In this document: one piece after another, positions 49,340-60,165 of the stretch | Position numbering within the stretch: position 1 is the first letter of the stretch | How the letters are laid out: each line of letters opens with the position of its first letter | DNA from: Rhabdophis nuchalis | Taxonomy: Eukaryota > Chordata > Lepidosauria > Squamata > Natricidae | Direction: 5' to 3' | NCBI GenBank assembly: GCA_039707465.1 | Contig: CM077644.1 | Span: 217,439,462 to 217,503,461, forward strand | DNA: 64,000 bases | Notes under the pieces: model-generated | What the model was told of the DNA's origin: nothing | Database searches by the model: none | What the model saw: only the letters and a program-made list of their open reading frames with translations | Position numbers and translations under genes: made by a program

Positions 49340-49587
49340 TTGTACATGATTTAGATTTTAGAGTTCATCCTGTATTAGTTCTGAAAGACCCACTTGCATT
49401 TCACTAAATAAATACATATTGAGCTAGCAAAAAATAATTGTAAAGCACAATTATATTATATGGTTCACATTGAACTAGAAATGATATTTTTTTAATAGAA
49501 GCACTTTACAAAATCATAGAAATCTCTGGAAACATTAAAAAAAACCAAAAGGAATGTCAGGAGACGTATGGTGGGGAAGGTCTAAAG

Positions 49588-49813
49588 CAGTGGTAGTCAA
49601 CCTGGTCCCTACCGCCCACTAGTGAGCATTCCAGCTTTCATGGTGGGCGGTAGGGGTTTTGTCCGATACTGAAGCACTTTCCTTTTTAAAATTTAATTGA
49701 CTTCCCTACGTTATAAATCACCATTACTGTGGAACCGGTGGGTGGTTAGAAAATTTTACTCCTAACAGAGATACAAAAGTTGGCGGTAGGTATAAAAAGG
49801 TTGACTACCCCTG
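49588..49813. mobile_element. hAT MITE resembling OposCharlie-type
   Basis: Ends cagtggtagtcaacctgg and aaggttgactacccctg with perfect 8-bp TSD gtctaaag (49580-49587, 49814-49821). The interior has ccctaccgcccactagtg, gtgggcggtaggg and ggtgggtggttagaaaattt. These ends match, from memory, hAT families reported as horizontally transferred in tetrapods (OposCharlie group); the exact family is uncertain. Confidence 0.8.
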
Positions 49814-49839
49814 GTCTAAAGAATGTAAGAACGAGACCT

Positions 49840-49935
49840 GGGTTGCTACTGGTTTGGTCTGGCAGAACCGGCAGCGACCCAGGCCTGCCACACCCCCGAA
49901 TTGGTTCCCTCACCACTGCTGGGCCGCTGCCATTT
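49840..49935. mobile_element. fragment of a MITE, accggt-rich
   Basis: ggttgctactggtttgg and gaaccggcagcg recall the interior of the cagtggtggg group. No ends seen. Confidence 0.3.
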
Positions 49936-50454
49936 TGGTTTTTAGTTTCTGTTCAATTTTATCAGTCTGAAAATAATTTTTAATCTTTCATATTAAGAAT
50001 ACTTTGAAAATGTCTTCTTAAGCAATTTCAGAATACAAGGATATAAGGTTACATCCCTGCATTTCTTTTAAAATTATGTCTATCCACCCATCACAAATTG
50101 CCCCTCACAAAGATGCTGAGGATGCAACTTTGATGACTGGAAACAAGAAAGATGTTGCTGAACTCTTGCTGAAGGTGAAAAAGAAATTATATATAGAGTC
50201 CTTCTAAGCAACAACACCCCCCTCTCCTTAAGATTGCATCTACAAATGGCGCCAATTCTATGCAAGTAGGCAAAGAAAATGTTGACAGATATAATGTTCC
50301 CTGTCTCAGAATTTCACAGCTGTAGTCAGGAAATAAACAAAACATTTGTTACTTGTAAGAAAAATTACGGTACATCTAGGCAAAATATTAAAGTGCAAAG
50401 ACATTACTATGAATAAAAATATATATTGTCAGGCTCATTAATGTAGTTGTAACA

Positions 50455-51285
50455 CGATGGATCAAAAATTGGAATTAAGATTCCCAGGAGAAATATCAAC
50501 AACCTCAGATATGCAGATGATGTCACTCTAATGGCAGAAAGTGAAGAGGAACTAAAGAGCCTCTTGAAGGAGAGTGCAAAAGTTAGCTTGAAAACTCAAC
50601 ATTAAGAAAACCAAGGTCATGGCATTCAGCCCTCTCAATTCCTGGCAAATAGATGGGGAAGAAATGGAGGTAGTGACAGATTTTATTTTCCTAGGCTCCA
50701 CGATCACTACAGATCGGAACTGCAGCCAAGAAATTAAAAGACACTTGCTCCTGGGGAGGAAAGCTATGGCAAATCTAGACAGCATACTAAAAAAGCAGAG
50801 ACCTCACTCTTCCAACAAAAGTGTGTATAGTCAAGGCTATGATTTTCCCTGTTGCAATGTATGGCTGTGAAAGTTGGACCCTAAGAAAGGCTGAGTTCCA
50901 GAGAACTGAGGCCTTTGAACTATAGTGCTGGAGAAGACTCCTGCGAGTCCCTTGGACTGCAAGGCGATCAAACTGGTCAGTCCTAGAGGAGATCAACCCT
51001 GACTGCTCTTTAGAAGGCCATATCCTGAAGATGGAAATCAAATACTCTGGTCACCTAATGAGAAGTTAGGACTCACTGGAGAAGAGCCTAATGATGGGAA
51101 CGATTGAGGACAAAAGAAGAAAGGAATGACAGAGAATGAGGTGGCTGGATGGAGTCACCGAAGCAGTAGGTGTGAGCTTAAATGGACTCCAAAGGATGGT
51201 AGAGGACAGGAAGGCCTGGAGGAACATTGTCCATGGGATCATGATGGGTCAGACATGACTTCACACCTAAGACCATCAAACATGT
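50455..51285 (+). mobile_element. BovB (RTE) LINE, 5'-truncated
   Basis: Encodes LRYADDVTLMAESEEELKSLL (RT motif C, frame +), then IDGEEMEVVTDFIFLGSTIT and KRHLLLGRKAMANLDSILK, then the YGCESWT-like block and RMRWLDGVTEAV-like end, spread over frames with stops. It extends further 5' than the 2998 copy and ends about 35 bp before the next transposon. Confidence 0.9.
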
Positions 51286-51321
51286 CTGTGAAAGCTGGAC
51301 AAGAGTTAACGAACAGAAATA

Positions 51322-52559
51322 CCGTATTTTTCAGAGTATAAGACGCACTGGAGTATAAGACACACCCAGGTTTTGAAGAGGCAATTTTTTTTAAAAAAAG
51401 TAGGTAGGTAGATAGAGGGATAGAGAGGGAGAGAAAGAGAGAGAAATACAGTAGGCAGGTAGGGATAGAGAGAGAGTAGGTAGGTAGGTAGGGAGACAGA
51501 GTGTGTAGTTAGGTAGGTAGATAAAGGGATAGTGAGGGAGAGAGAGAAATACAGTAGGTAGGTAATTAGGGAGAGTGTGTGTGTAGATAGATAAGAAGTT
51601 AGAGGGATAGAGAGAGAGAAATACAGTAGATAAGAAGGGGGAGAGAGTGTGTGTAGATAGGTAGATAGAGGGGAGAGAGAGAAATACAGTAGGTAAGTAG
51701 GGAAAGAGAGTGTGTAGATAGGTAGGTAGGTAGAGGGATAGAGAAATAAAAATAGAGAGAGAAATAGAGAGAGAAATACAGTAGATAGGTAAGTAGGGAC
51801 AGAGTGTGTGTAGATAGATAAGTAGTTAGAGGGATAGAGAGAGAGAAATACAGTAGATAAGAAGGGGGAGAGAGAGTGTGTAGATAGGTAGATAGAGGGG
51901 AGAGAGAGAAATACAGTAGGTAGGTAGGGAGAGAGAGAGTGAGAGTAGGAAGGTAGGTAGGTAGATGTTTCCAGGTGTATTTACCCATGTGCTGGAGAAG
52001 GAAATCACTGACCACCTTTAGAACAAATCTTTGTTTCTGCAGGCACAGCACTTGACCAACGTAATTCTCATCAATCACTCTAACTAAACAGCTTTCCAAA
52101 AGGGACCCCCCCCCTTTGCACTGTGCAAACCTCCCCCAAACAGCCCGTTTTTCGTGAAAATTGGCTTTTTTTTTTCAAATAAAAGGCATGAATAGCCTTG
52201 GGGGCGGCTTGCAGAGTGCTCCTGGAGGGGGCAAAACGAGGCAAAATGGCCTGGGTTTTTTTCGTGAAAACAGACCGTTTTTGGGTCAAAAAATAGCATG
52301 CATAGCCTTATGGAGGTTTATAGAGTGCTGCTGGGGGCTGGGGGGGGCAAAAACGCCCTGTTTTTTTCTCATTTCTGCCCTCCCCAACCCCCAGGAGCTC
52401 TCTGGAAGCCTCCATAAGGGTATGCGCATGGCCATTTTGGTGAAGGGGCGGGGTTTCAGGAGGCAATTTTTTTTTGCTCTATTCGATGTATAAGACGCAC
52501 CCAGATTTTCAGCCACTTTTTAGAGGAAAAAAGGTGCGTCTTATACTCCAAAAATATGG
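51322..52559. mobile_element. TA-flanked TIR transposon with minisatellite cargo
   Basis: Ends ccgtatttttcagagtataa and ttatactccaaaaatatgg, with subterminal gtataagacgcac repeats on both sides, flanked by TA (51320-51321, 52560-52561). The left half (51395-51965) is a GATA/GGTA/GAGA minisatellite; the right half is a GC-richer block with internal inverted repeats (for example aaaacagcccgtttttcgtg and relatives). No transposase. The TA target suggests a mariner-like superfamily, not proven. Confidence 0.8.
51395..51965. repeat. GATA/GGTA/GAGA minisatellite
   Basis: Irregular units of about 90-100 bp built from gagagagagaaatacagtag, ggtaggtaggtag, gtgtgtagatagat and agagggatagag. Shares agaaatacagtaggtaggt with the Helitron minisatellite. 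Confidence 0.92.
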
Positions 52560-52672
52560 TAATGATTTTGAATTGTGGTGTTTGAGTAAGTTGCTGAGAA
52601 TACCTTGAGCGGCAAAAAGAACAAATAATTCAATGGAAGATGAAGTAAAACCAAACTTCTCATTAAACACAC

Positions 52673-53040
52673 TAGTGGTGGGATTCAGCAGGTTCGCACC
52701 TATTCGGGGAACCGGTTGTTAACTTCCTAAGCAGTCCAGAGAACCGATTATTGGAAGAAATCTCCTTTTGTCTTTTCCCCTCTTTACAGGGGATCCTGTA
52801 AGGAAGGCAGGAAGGAAACATTCTGGTGTTGTTTCTAGCTTAATCTTTATTGCCCTGCTTACAGAAACTGCCTCTCTGGTTAACCCTTATGACATTGTAA
52901 CACCTAATACAAGGCACCCATCGACGTGAGTGATGTTGCATTGGCCATGCCCACCCAGTCACATGACCACTGAGCCACGCCTACCCTGCTGGTCATTAGG
53001 GCAGAGAACCGGTTGTTACATTATTTGAAACCCACCACTG
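52673..53040. mobile_element. hAT-like MITE, cagtggtggg family
   Basis: Ends tagtggtgggattcagc and tgaaacccaccactg, TSD aaacacac/aaacccac (7 of 8). Contains ggaaccggttgttaac near both ends. Confidence 0.87.
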
Positions 53041-53071
53041 AAACCCACCAATAATAAAACTAAATAAAATA

Positions 53072-53416
53072 CATGTAATCCTCAATTTACAACAGTTCAT
53101 TTAATCACAGTTCGAAGTTGCAATGGCACTGAAAAAAGTGACTTATGACCATTTTTCATACTTACAACCATGGTCACATGATTTACATTGCAGTGTCCTG
53201 GGGTCATATGAATATCTTTTGTGACCTTTTGACAAACAAAGTCAATGGGGAAGTCAGATTCACTTAACAACCGTGTTACTAATTAATACCTGCAGTGATT
53301 TACTGAACAAATGTGGCAAGAATAGTCGTAAAATGGGACAAAGTTCATTTAATCACCTTCTCACTTAGCAACATAAATTCTGGGCTCAGTTGTGGTCATA
53401 AATCAAGGACTACCTG
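53072..53416 (-). mobile_element. Tigger-like MITE with both ends
   Basis: TA-flanked (53070-53071, 53417-53418) with ends catgtaatcctcaattt and aatcaaggactacctg. Interior blocks cacttaacaaccgtg and ttcgaagttgcaatgg are the reverse of those in 22016. Confidence 0.85.
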
Positions 53417-54549
53417 TATTTTCTATGCATACCATATGAAGGCAAGAGGCATTAGAGCAGACCTTGATATGTCTAAAAATCAAAGCAATTGGAAAAAATG
53501 CCAATAGGAGATAAGAAGGTTAGCTATTATCACCATTGAGGCATGAAAATTGGAGATGATTGAACAACTGAAAAGCAAACACGATCTGCCTGTTTTTAAA
53601 AAAAAACAAAGAAAGCATAGAAATGACGGAACTATCTGGTTAATTAGAAAAGGTGCATTCAAAATCTAAGGGAGAGTAGATGCCTTCTTTAGCCATGTAG
53701 AACAAAGGTCATGTGAACAGGTTTTATATAAATTGTTCTGGTTGATCCCTCTGCAATACAAACACACTGTCTCATACAGTACAAACACAAAGACACACAT
53801 ACACAAACAACACCCATTATCTTTAATCTCATTGAATTGCCTGTCTAGCTAAATTTCTTGAAAAGGTGGATAATTACCTGGACATATAAATAGACTCATG
53901 AACAAAGCCAACTATTAGTAGAGCTTGCAAGCTATAAATCAGATATCTCATATTTTCACAAAAGATTCAAAAGAAACAGGTATCTTATATTGAAGGGATG
54001 ATTTGGATTAGGAATAGGAAACAATTATCTTTGTTATTAATGAATGGCTGTGATTTACTTTTATTTTATTTTAATGGTTGAGTAAGATCAACTTTCCAGT
54101 TATCATAGAATATAAGAGCAATGTAAAACAAAGAAAGTAAGTCTTGGTGGGAAGTTATGTAAACAAAAACCACTTATTGCCTCTTATCAACAAACCAATT
54201 CACAAAACATAGGGCCAGCTGCGTCATTCAAACTGATGAAATGTGATAGTTCATCTATCAAACTATTGTGATTTCCATCTTTTCCCTTGCCTAACATTAA
54301 TTCAGAGGAAAAAGATATTCTGCAGTGCTAGACTATACTCTATGTAGAGAATGCTAATTGAGAATGTGTTACGGATGCAGGAAGAAGTGGTAGGTTGTTC
54401 CCTCCTGCGAGCATTCCAACAATTTCAATTTAAGTTGAAATTAAAAGTTAAAGCTCACTTCAGTAGAAGAAGATATACTTAGTGCTTATTAATTGGGAGA
54501 GAGATGCATTCTGTACATCAGCATTCTTCTGATTTTATCAATATCAATA

Positions 54550-54780
54550 CAGTGATCCCTCGTTTTTCGCGGCTTCATGTTTCGCGGCTTCAGTGCTTCG
54601 CGGGTTTTTCAAAAATACAGAATAGAAAAAAAATGCATCGGTAGGAGGCAAGCGCCCCCTAGTGCTTGCTTTAAACGATGTCCACCAACTCAAGTTTCCG
54701 GTGCGAATCCTACTTCGCGGTTTTTCAGTTTTCGCGGAAGGTTCCGGTCCCCATTAACCGCGAAAAACGAGGGATCACTG
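54550..54780. mobile_element. TcMar/Tigger-type MITE, cgcgg ends
   Basis: Perfect inverted ends cagtgatccctcgtttttcg and its complement, flanked by TA (54548-54549, 54781-54782). Interior repeats of ttcgcggcttca and a gcgccccctagtg block; no coding capacity. Confidence 0.92.
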
Positions 54781-55428
54781 TATCATAAATCTGGAGAAGG
54801 CATAAGAAAGAATGGTTCCTTTAACACAACAGCATTATAGTATAAAAGGAAATTTGCCATTTTGAGTAATTTTTCTGCCCCCCCCACGCGTTTATGCCTT
54901 TTAATAAAATATATTGCTTCAAAAAAGCGCAAGCAGATTTATGATTGTTGTTTTTTTTAACCACCACAGACTAAAAACTCCCTCTACTTGCACTGTCTAC
55001 TTGTAGTGTGTTTCGGTATGGAAATGATTTTGGTTCAAATGCTGATTTGTTTACCTTACTCCCCAGTGCAGTAGTTGAAGTTTCTTATGCCGGAGGAAAG
55101 TCTCTTATTTCAGCTTTATTTCTGGAGAATGAGTCATCTAATTTAGCCATCATGGGCCTTGGTATGGGCTTCAGATTGTGACTCATTTATTCATCAGGTT
55201 GCTGGTAAAATAAACCTCGTCTATATGAACAATAATCATGTCAAAGTAATCTCCAAGGATGTCCATCTATTACTGTGAATTCTTTCGTATATTAGCTCAT
55301 TTTGATGATTTTAGAAAGACGTTTTAATTAGTAATTGTAAAAAAGAAGAGTGGCGCCTAGCACATGCTGTCATTTGCAACCTCTATGACTAAGTGACCTT
55401 CAAGGGACCAGATTTAATACCTTTAGAG

Positions 55429-55546
55429 TAGGGGTGTCAAATTGGCGGCCCACCTGCATACCACGCCCACCCCAGCTCCGTGAATGGGGAAAACATCATG
55501 AAATGTCACACGACAGCAACATGACGTGGCGAGTTTGACACCTGTG
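55429..55546. mobile_element. short hAT MITE, caggggtgtc family
   Basis: Ends taggggtgtcaaattgg and gagtttgacacctgtg; approximate TSD ctttagag/cttagaga. Confidence 0.75.
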
Positions 55547-55576
55547 CTTAGAGAATCATTTTATTTATTTTCATTC

Positions 55577-55752
55577 GTGCTGCATACTAAAAACATAACT
55601 GGGAGATAATTAATCTTTAAGGGACATCATTTGGGAGGGTTTTCTGGCATTTGTATGTTAATATTGATTAACATACGAATGCCAGAAAAGCCTCCCAAAT
55701 GATGTCCCTTAAAGATTAATTATCTCCCAGTTATGTTTTCAGTATGCAGCAC
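55577..55752. repeat. 86-bp inverted repeat, 4-nt loop
   Basis: Arms 55577-55662 and 55667-55752 are reverse complements with about three mismatches; loop attg. There are no recognisable transposon ends or TSD. Confidence 0.93.
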
Positions 55753-55803
55753 TACAAATGCTTGGTGCATTTGAACAAGTACTATATATAAGATTCCTAT
55801 TGA

Positions 55804-55875
55804 TTATCTACCATCAAGTCATTGTTGACTCTTAATACCAATAATTTTTTTCTGTGACAATATATCCCTAACCTG
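55804..55875 (-). mobile_element. RTE-like LINE, 3' tail piece
   Basis: Antisense 3' UTR (accatcaagtcattgttgac) that breaks off at tatccctaacctg. The same LINE resumes at 56600 with tccctaatctg. Confidence 0.6.
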
Positions 55876-56599
55876 TGCCAAAGGTGCTTTTTCAGGAGGC
55901 AACGGGACTTTCTTATTATTTTTTGAAGATATTTCGCTTCTCATCCAAGAAGCTTCTTCAGCTCTGCCAGGATAGTGGGAAATGGAAGGATTTATATTCC
56001 TTGCAGACAGCTGATCATTTGCATTCTTTTTAGAGGATCGTTGATTGGGTGGGTTCCAGCTGCTGCTACTGCCGGTTTGCTCAGGGATGTGCTGCGTGTG
56101 CACGCTTGATGCACAGTACTAAAAAAACAAAATGGCGCTGCCTACAGTGCTTGCGCAGCAGGCCAAGTTACTACCTACTTGTCCGAACCAGTCTGAACTG
56201 GTAGGAACCCACCTCTGGTTGTTGAAACACTTGGCCTGGATGACTGAGAATCACTATAGACTTTTAGCTATACAATTTGCGATGAACACCCTTTGAATGT
56301 TGTGGGAGTAGAAATGCATTTGCAGAGGAAAAAATTGCAGACTACCAGGAGCACTACTCAGGTGACCCTGAGGATACAGATAAACCTCCAAGTGCTTCGA
56401 CGACCATCTAAAAAGATGCAAATCACCAGCTGGCTGCAACTAACATCCTTCCATCCTCCACTACCCTGTCAGTGCTGAAGAAGCTTCTTGGATGAGAAGC
56501 TAAACATCTTCAAAGAAAAACCAAGAAAGTCCAGTTGCCTCCTGAAAAAGCACCTTTGGGACAACCATGCCCTGGATGACTGAGAATCTCTACAGACTT
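55876..56599. mobile_element. Penelope-like element with inverted arms (tentative)
   Basis: Both ends carry the same unit in opposite orientation: agaagcttcttggatgagaa, a caaagaaa block, then tccagttgcctcctgaaaaa and gcacctttgg. The left arm is about 55878-56035 (minus), the right about 56465-56560 (plus). An imperfect 11-bp direct repeat, tccctaacctg/tccctaatctg, flanks the block. Inverted partial copies are usual for Penelope-like elements, but I identify the family only by this structure and a remembered tail motif. Confidence 0.4.
56044..56217. mobile_element. hAT-like MITE, nested (probable)
   Basis: attgggtgggttccagc at the left and aggaacccacctctg at the right form diverged ends of the cagtggtggg group; accggttt and gaactggt blocks sit inside. 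No good TSD. Confidence 0.5.
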
Positions 56600-56960
56600 G
56601 TCCCTAATCTGGTTCTCAGGTTTTCAAATGGTGTACTTCTTGTTGCTATAACTCTACTCACTTAGCTAGTCATCCTTTTCTTCTCTTTCTTTCCATCTTT
56701 CCATTAACAGAACCTTTTCTAGAGACTTGGGTCTTCATGGCATATGTCCAAAGTAGGATACTGTAATTTGAGTAAAGGTCATGTGGGCCTCTAGTGAGAA
56801 CTTGGGATTGATTTGTTTAATGATCCATTTGTTTGTTTTCTTGGCTGTCCATGTTGTCCTCAAAAGACTTTCCTAACACCAAAGTTCAAAAGCATCATTA
56901 CTCTTCCTAGTATTCTTAAGGAAGTCTGCAGTTTTCTTAAGAACCTGAAATGTGTTTTTA
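56600..56960 (-). mobile_element. RTE-like LINE C-terminal relic (non-BovB)
   Basis: On minus, one frame reads WTAKKTNKWIIKQINPKFSL, then VSYFGHMP, a stop, RPKSLEKVLL. This parallels BovB NQSVLEEINPDCSLE...KYFGHLMRRKDSLEK but is clearly diverged, so it is an RTE-type element of another lineage. It continues the piece at 55804. Confidence 0.6.
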
Positions 56961-57255
56961 TACCTGTTTGTATTTTACAGTGAAATTTAAAAATATTGAT
57001 TAGGAATGGTAGGAAAAAGCATACTTAAATTTTTATACTATTCTGATCTACTCCACTTCTTGTGATGACAAATTAGATTATAATTAAACTTCTTCAGAAT
57101 CTCTTTAGACTCTTTTTATACTGAAGAAAACAAAGGGACCAAGTCATTCATTTATTTGAAAAATAACACGTTTGGCAGAATTTTTTGAAGGATAGATTTA
57201 TTTAGCAAAAAGGCAAAATAAAAACAAACCAGAAATGTTCTGATTTTCACAGTAA

Positions 57256-57260
57256 ATGTT

Positions 57261-57336
<76 letters not shown>

Positions 57337-58331
57337 TTATTATTTCGATTTATATACCACCCTATTTTCCCTGGGGGGACTCAGGGCGGTGCACAGAAAG
57401 ATAAAAACCCCAACAACACATACAAAATATAAAAAACAATTAAATTATTGACTGTGCTAAAATTTAAATACTATAAAAGATTAAAACCAATAAATATTAA
57501 AATTTAAAATTATATCCTTGGTCTATGTCAGGCCGGCTAGATGAAAAAATTGTGCTTTTAACATCCGACGGAAGAGGCGTAGGTCCGTGATAGTATGGAT
57601 ATCGGGGGGCAGGTCGTTCCAGAGGGCCGGGCCCGCACAGAGAAGGCCCTTCCCCTGGGAGTTGCCAGCCGGCATTGACCGGCTGTCGGCACCCTGAGGA
57701 GGCCCACTCTGTGGGAGCAGACAGGTCGAAGGGAGGTATGTGGCAGAAGGCTTTTCAAGTAACCAGGACCCGTGCCATGGAGCGCTTTAAAGATGGTTAC
57801 TAGCACCTTGAAGTGCACCCAGAAGACCACAGGCAGCCAGTGCAGCTTGCGCAGGAGAGGTGTTACATGGGAGTACCGAGAGACTCCCAAAATCCCCCAC
57901 GCGGCCGCATTCTGCACTAGCTGGAGTCTCCAAGTGCACCTCAAGGGGAGCCCCATGTAGAGAGCGTTACAGTAGTCCAGGCGGGAAATAACGAGGGCTT
58001 GAGTGACCATGCGTAGGGCATCCCGATCTAGAAAGGGGCGCAACTGGCGTATCAGGTGAGCTTGATAAAAAGCCCCCCTGGCCACGGCCGTCACATGGTC
58101 GTCCAAGGACAGCCGCGAATCCAGGAGGACGCCCAAGTTGTGAGCCCTTTCCGCGGGGGCTAATGACTCTCCCCTGATAGCCAGCGATGGATTTAACTGG
58201 CTATATCGAGATGCCAGAAACCACAGCCACTCGGTCTTGGACGGGTTGAGTCTGAGTTTGTTCCTCCCCATCCAGACCCGCACAGCCTCCAGACACCGAG
58301 ACAACACTTCCATGGCATCGTTGGGGTGGCT
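57256..58331 (-). mobile_element. L2-like LINE 3' half with (TATC)n tail
   Basis: The minus frame 58313-57558 (251 residues, no stop) encodes the RT thumb and C-terminus: EVLSRCLEAVRVWM, SKTEWLWF, NLGVLLDSRLSL, LDYCNALYMGLP, LVQNAAA, HVTPLLRKLHWLPV and FKALHGTGPGYLKSL. The 3' UTR (57345-57560) contains gactcagggcggtgcacag and ends in a TATC tract. 5'-truncated at 58331 within ...NDAMEVLSR. The closest internal relative is the 1-1564 element. Confidence 0.92.
57262..57337. repeat. (TATC)n microsatellite at L2 3' end
   Basis: About 19 perfect tetranucleotide units fused to the L2-like 3' terminus. Confidence 0.97.
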
Positions 58332-58889
58332 TTTAGTATAGTCTTTTCTTCCTCATACATTAGCTTTAACTATCCAAACAACCCTGGTGTTGAATAACTT
58401 TACAAGTTTTGCTGAAATCTAAATTTTCAATTATTTGTTTTAATTTGTTTTCCAGAAAGATAAAATAGATTTCAAATTATTTGCAGTCAGCAAATTATCA
58501 CTTAGAAATATACAGAGGTATACAAAGGTAGCTGTATATAGGAAAGACATTGGGAGATGAAGCCAACAGATGCTGCCTAGGAAGTAGTCAGTTAATAAAT
58601 CACATACCAGCAGCTGCATAGTGAGCAAACAGCTCGGCTCAGAAGGGGCCCTCCCTACATTCTTGGGCAGTAAAGGTAATAGTGAGAGAATTATATGTGC
58701 AGACTTGCAAGGTTCTGTTGTGGTTTTACCATAAAGTAGAATTAGTTTAGCTGTTTCCTGACTTGTCTACCTGATAAGACTGACATCAACACTGGCAAAC
58801 TATACTATTGCAGTAGTAATACAATAATGTAATAATATAACACCACCCAATAATGTAATGTAAGATAATATATTATCATACGTTATATT

Positions 58890-59423
58890 TGTCAGCCCCG
58901 GTTTTCCCACCTGTCCGGGGCTGCCATTCTGATGGGAACATGCTGCACATTGAAACACCACATCTCACCTGTTCCCAGAAGTTGGGTCTCTCTGTGGCTG
59001 TGGCTGGCATTAGAGGCTCCCAGCCATCTCTCCTCTCGGCTGTACATTGAAGCAGGGGAGAGGGTGCAGGAACCTTAAAGCAGCTGCTCCACATGGTTGC
59101 CAAGGAGAGGGGGCGTGGCAAGCACTAACCAGCCAGGACACCAACCTGGAAGCTTGCAGCAGCTGTGGTTATCAGCTGGATAGGGGGCATTTGATGATAG
59201 GATGCAGGAAGCAGTGCTTACATTTAACAGCTGGGGGTGGGAGCATCAGTCGTGATGGAGGATGGCACATGGGTGGGGCGGATCATAGGATGAAGAGCAT
59301 GAGCATGGGTGGAGCCACTCATAAGGTGGTGGGGAGCACAGAGCATTAGCTCTAACAATTATTCCTTTTGTCTTGCAAAGTGGTGGTCAGTTAGTGCTGA
59401 CTTGGATAAACAAGGACCTGACA
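58890..59423 (+). mobile_element. solo LTR candidate
   Basis: Starts tgtcagccccgg with a hairpin to ccggggctg, ends aaggacctgaca (inverted tgtcag/ctgaca), with flanks atatt/atctt (4 of 5). No clear aataaa. Structure favours an LTR. Confidence 0.5.
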
Positions 59424-59426
59424 ATC

Positions 59427-59588
59427 TTCTCTTCTCTTCTCTTCTCTTCTCTTCTCTTCTCTTCTCTTCTCTTCTCTTCTCTTCTCTTCTCTTCTCTTCT
59501 CTTCTCTTCCCTTCCCTTCCTTTCCCTTCCCTTCCCTACCCTACCCTACCCATCCCATCACATCACATCACATCACATCACATCCCAT
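59427..59588. repeat. (TCTTC)n and related pentamers
   Basis: TCTTC repeats, then CCTTC, CCTAC and CATCA variants: a gradient of pentanucleotide units. Confidence 0.95.
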
Positions 59589-59750
59589 CAGTGGTGGGTT
59601 TCTGCAGGCTCGCACCTACTCGCGAGAGCCGGTTGGTGAAATTTAGACAACCGGTGAGAGGGGGTTCCACTGGCATACCTGGAAGTAAATCTGGCCCGCC
59701 GCTGCCAGTGACCCAACGGGAAGGAAAGGAAGAAAGGAAGGAAGGAAGGA

Positions 59751-59826
<76 letters not shown>

Positions 59827-60002
59827 ATTTATCATCACAACTGAGTCCAAAATTTTGGTTGCTAAGCAAGAGCGTTGTTAAATAAGTTTCACCACATTTT
59901 AAAAGGTGGCCACTCCCACCCTGTCACATGACTGCCAAGCCACGCCCACAAAACAGGCCACACCTACAGAGTAGGTTCTAAAAAATTTGAAACCCACCAC
60001 TG
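59589..60002. mobile_element. hAT-like MITE with (GAAA)n insert
   Basis: Ends cagtggtgggtttctgc and tgaaacccaccactg with TSD catcccat on both sides (59581-59588, 60003-60010); the left TSD lies at the edge of a CATCA repeat. Same family as 52673 (gccggttggtgaaattt-like subterminal block). Confidence 0.88.
59728..59826. repeat. (GGAA)n(GAAA)n microsatellite
   Basis: Pure purine strand of about 100 bases inside the MITE. Confidence 0.97.
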
Positions 60003-60061
60003 CATCCCATCCTATACTATCCTATATTATTATATTCTTGAAATATGTAATATTGAAAAAA

Positions 60062-60165
60062 AACTGGCTGACTTTGGCCTAGTTATTCAGTTTCAGCCCA
60101 ACTTACCACTTGTTGTGGGGAAGGGGTATTAGGTATGTTCATTGCCTTGAGTTGTACGTTAAAAA
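60062..60165 (+). mobile_element. SINE 3' part
   Basis: ttggcctagttattcag, cagcccaacttacc and aggtatgttcattgccttgag match the 3' half of the tRNA-SINE family seen at 11940. Confidence 0.6.
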
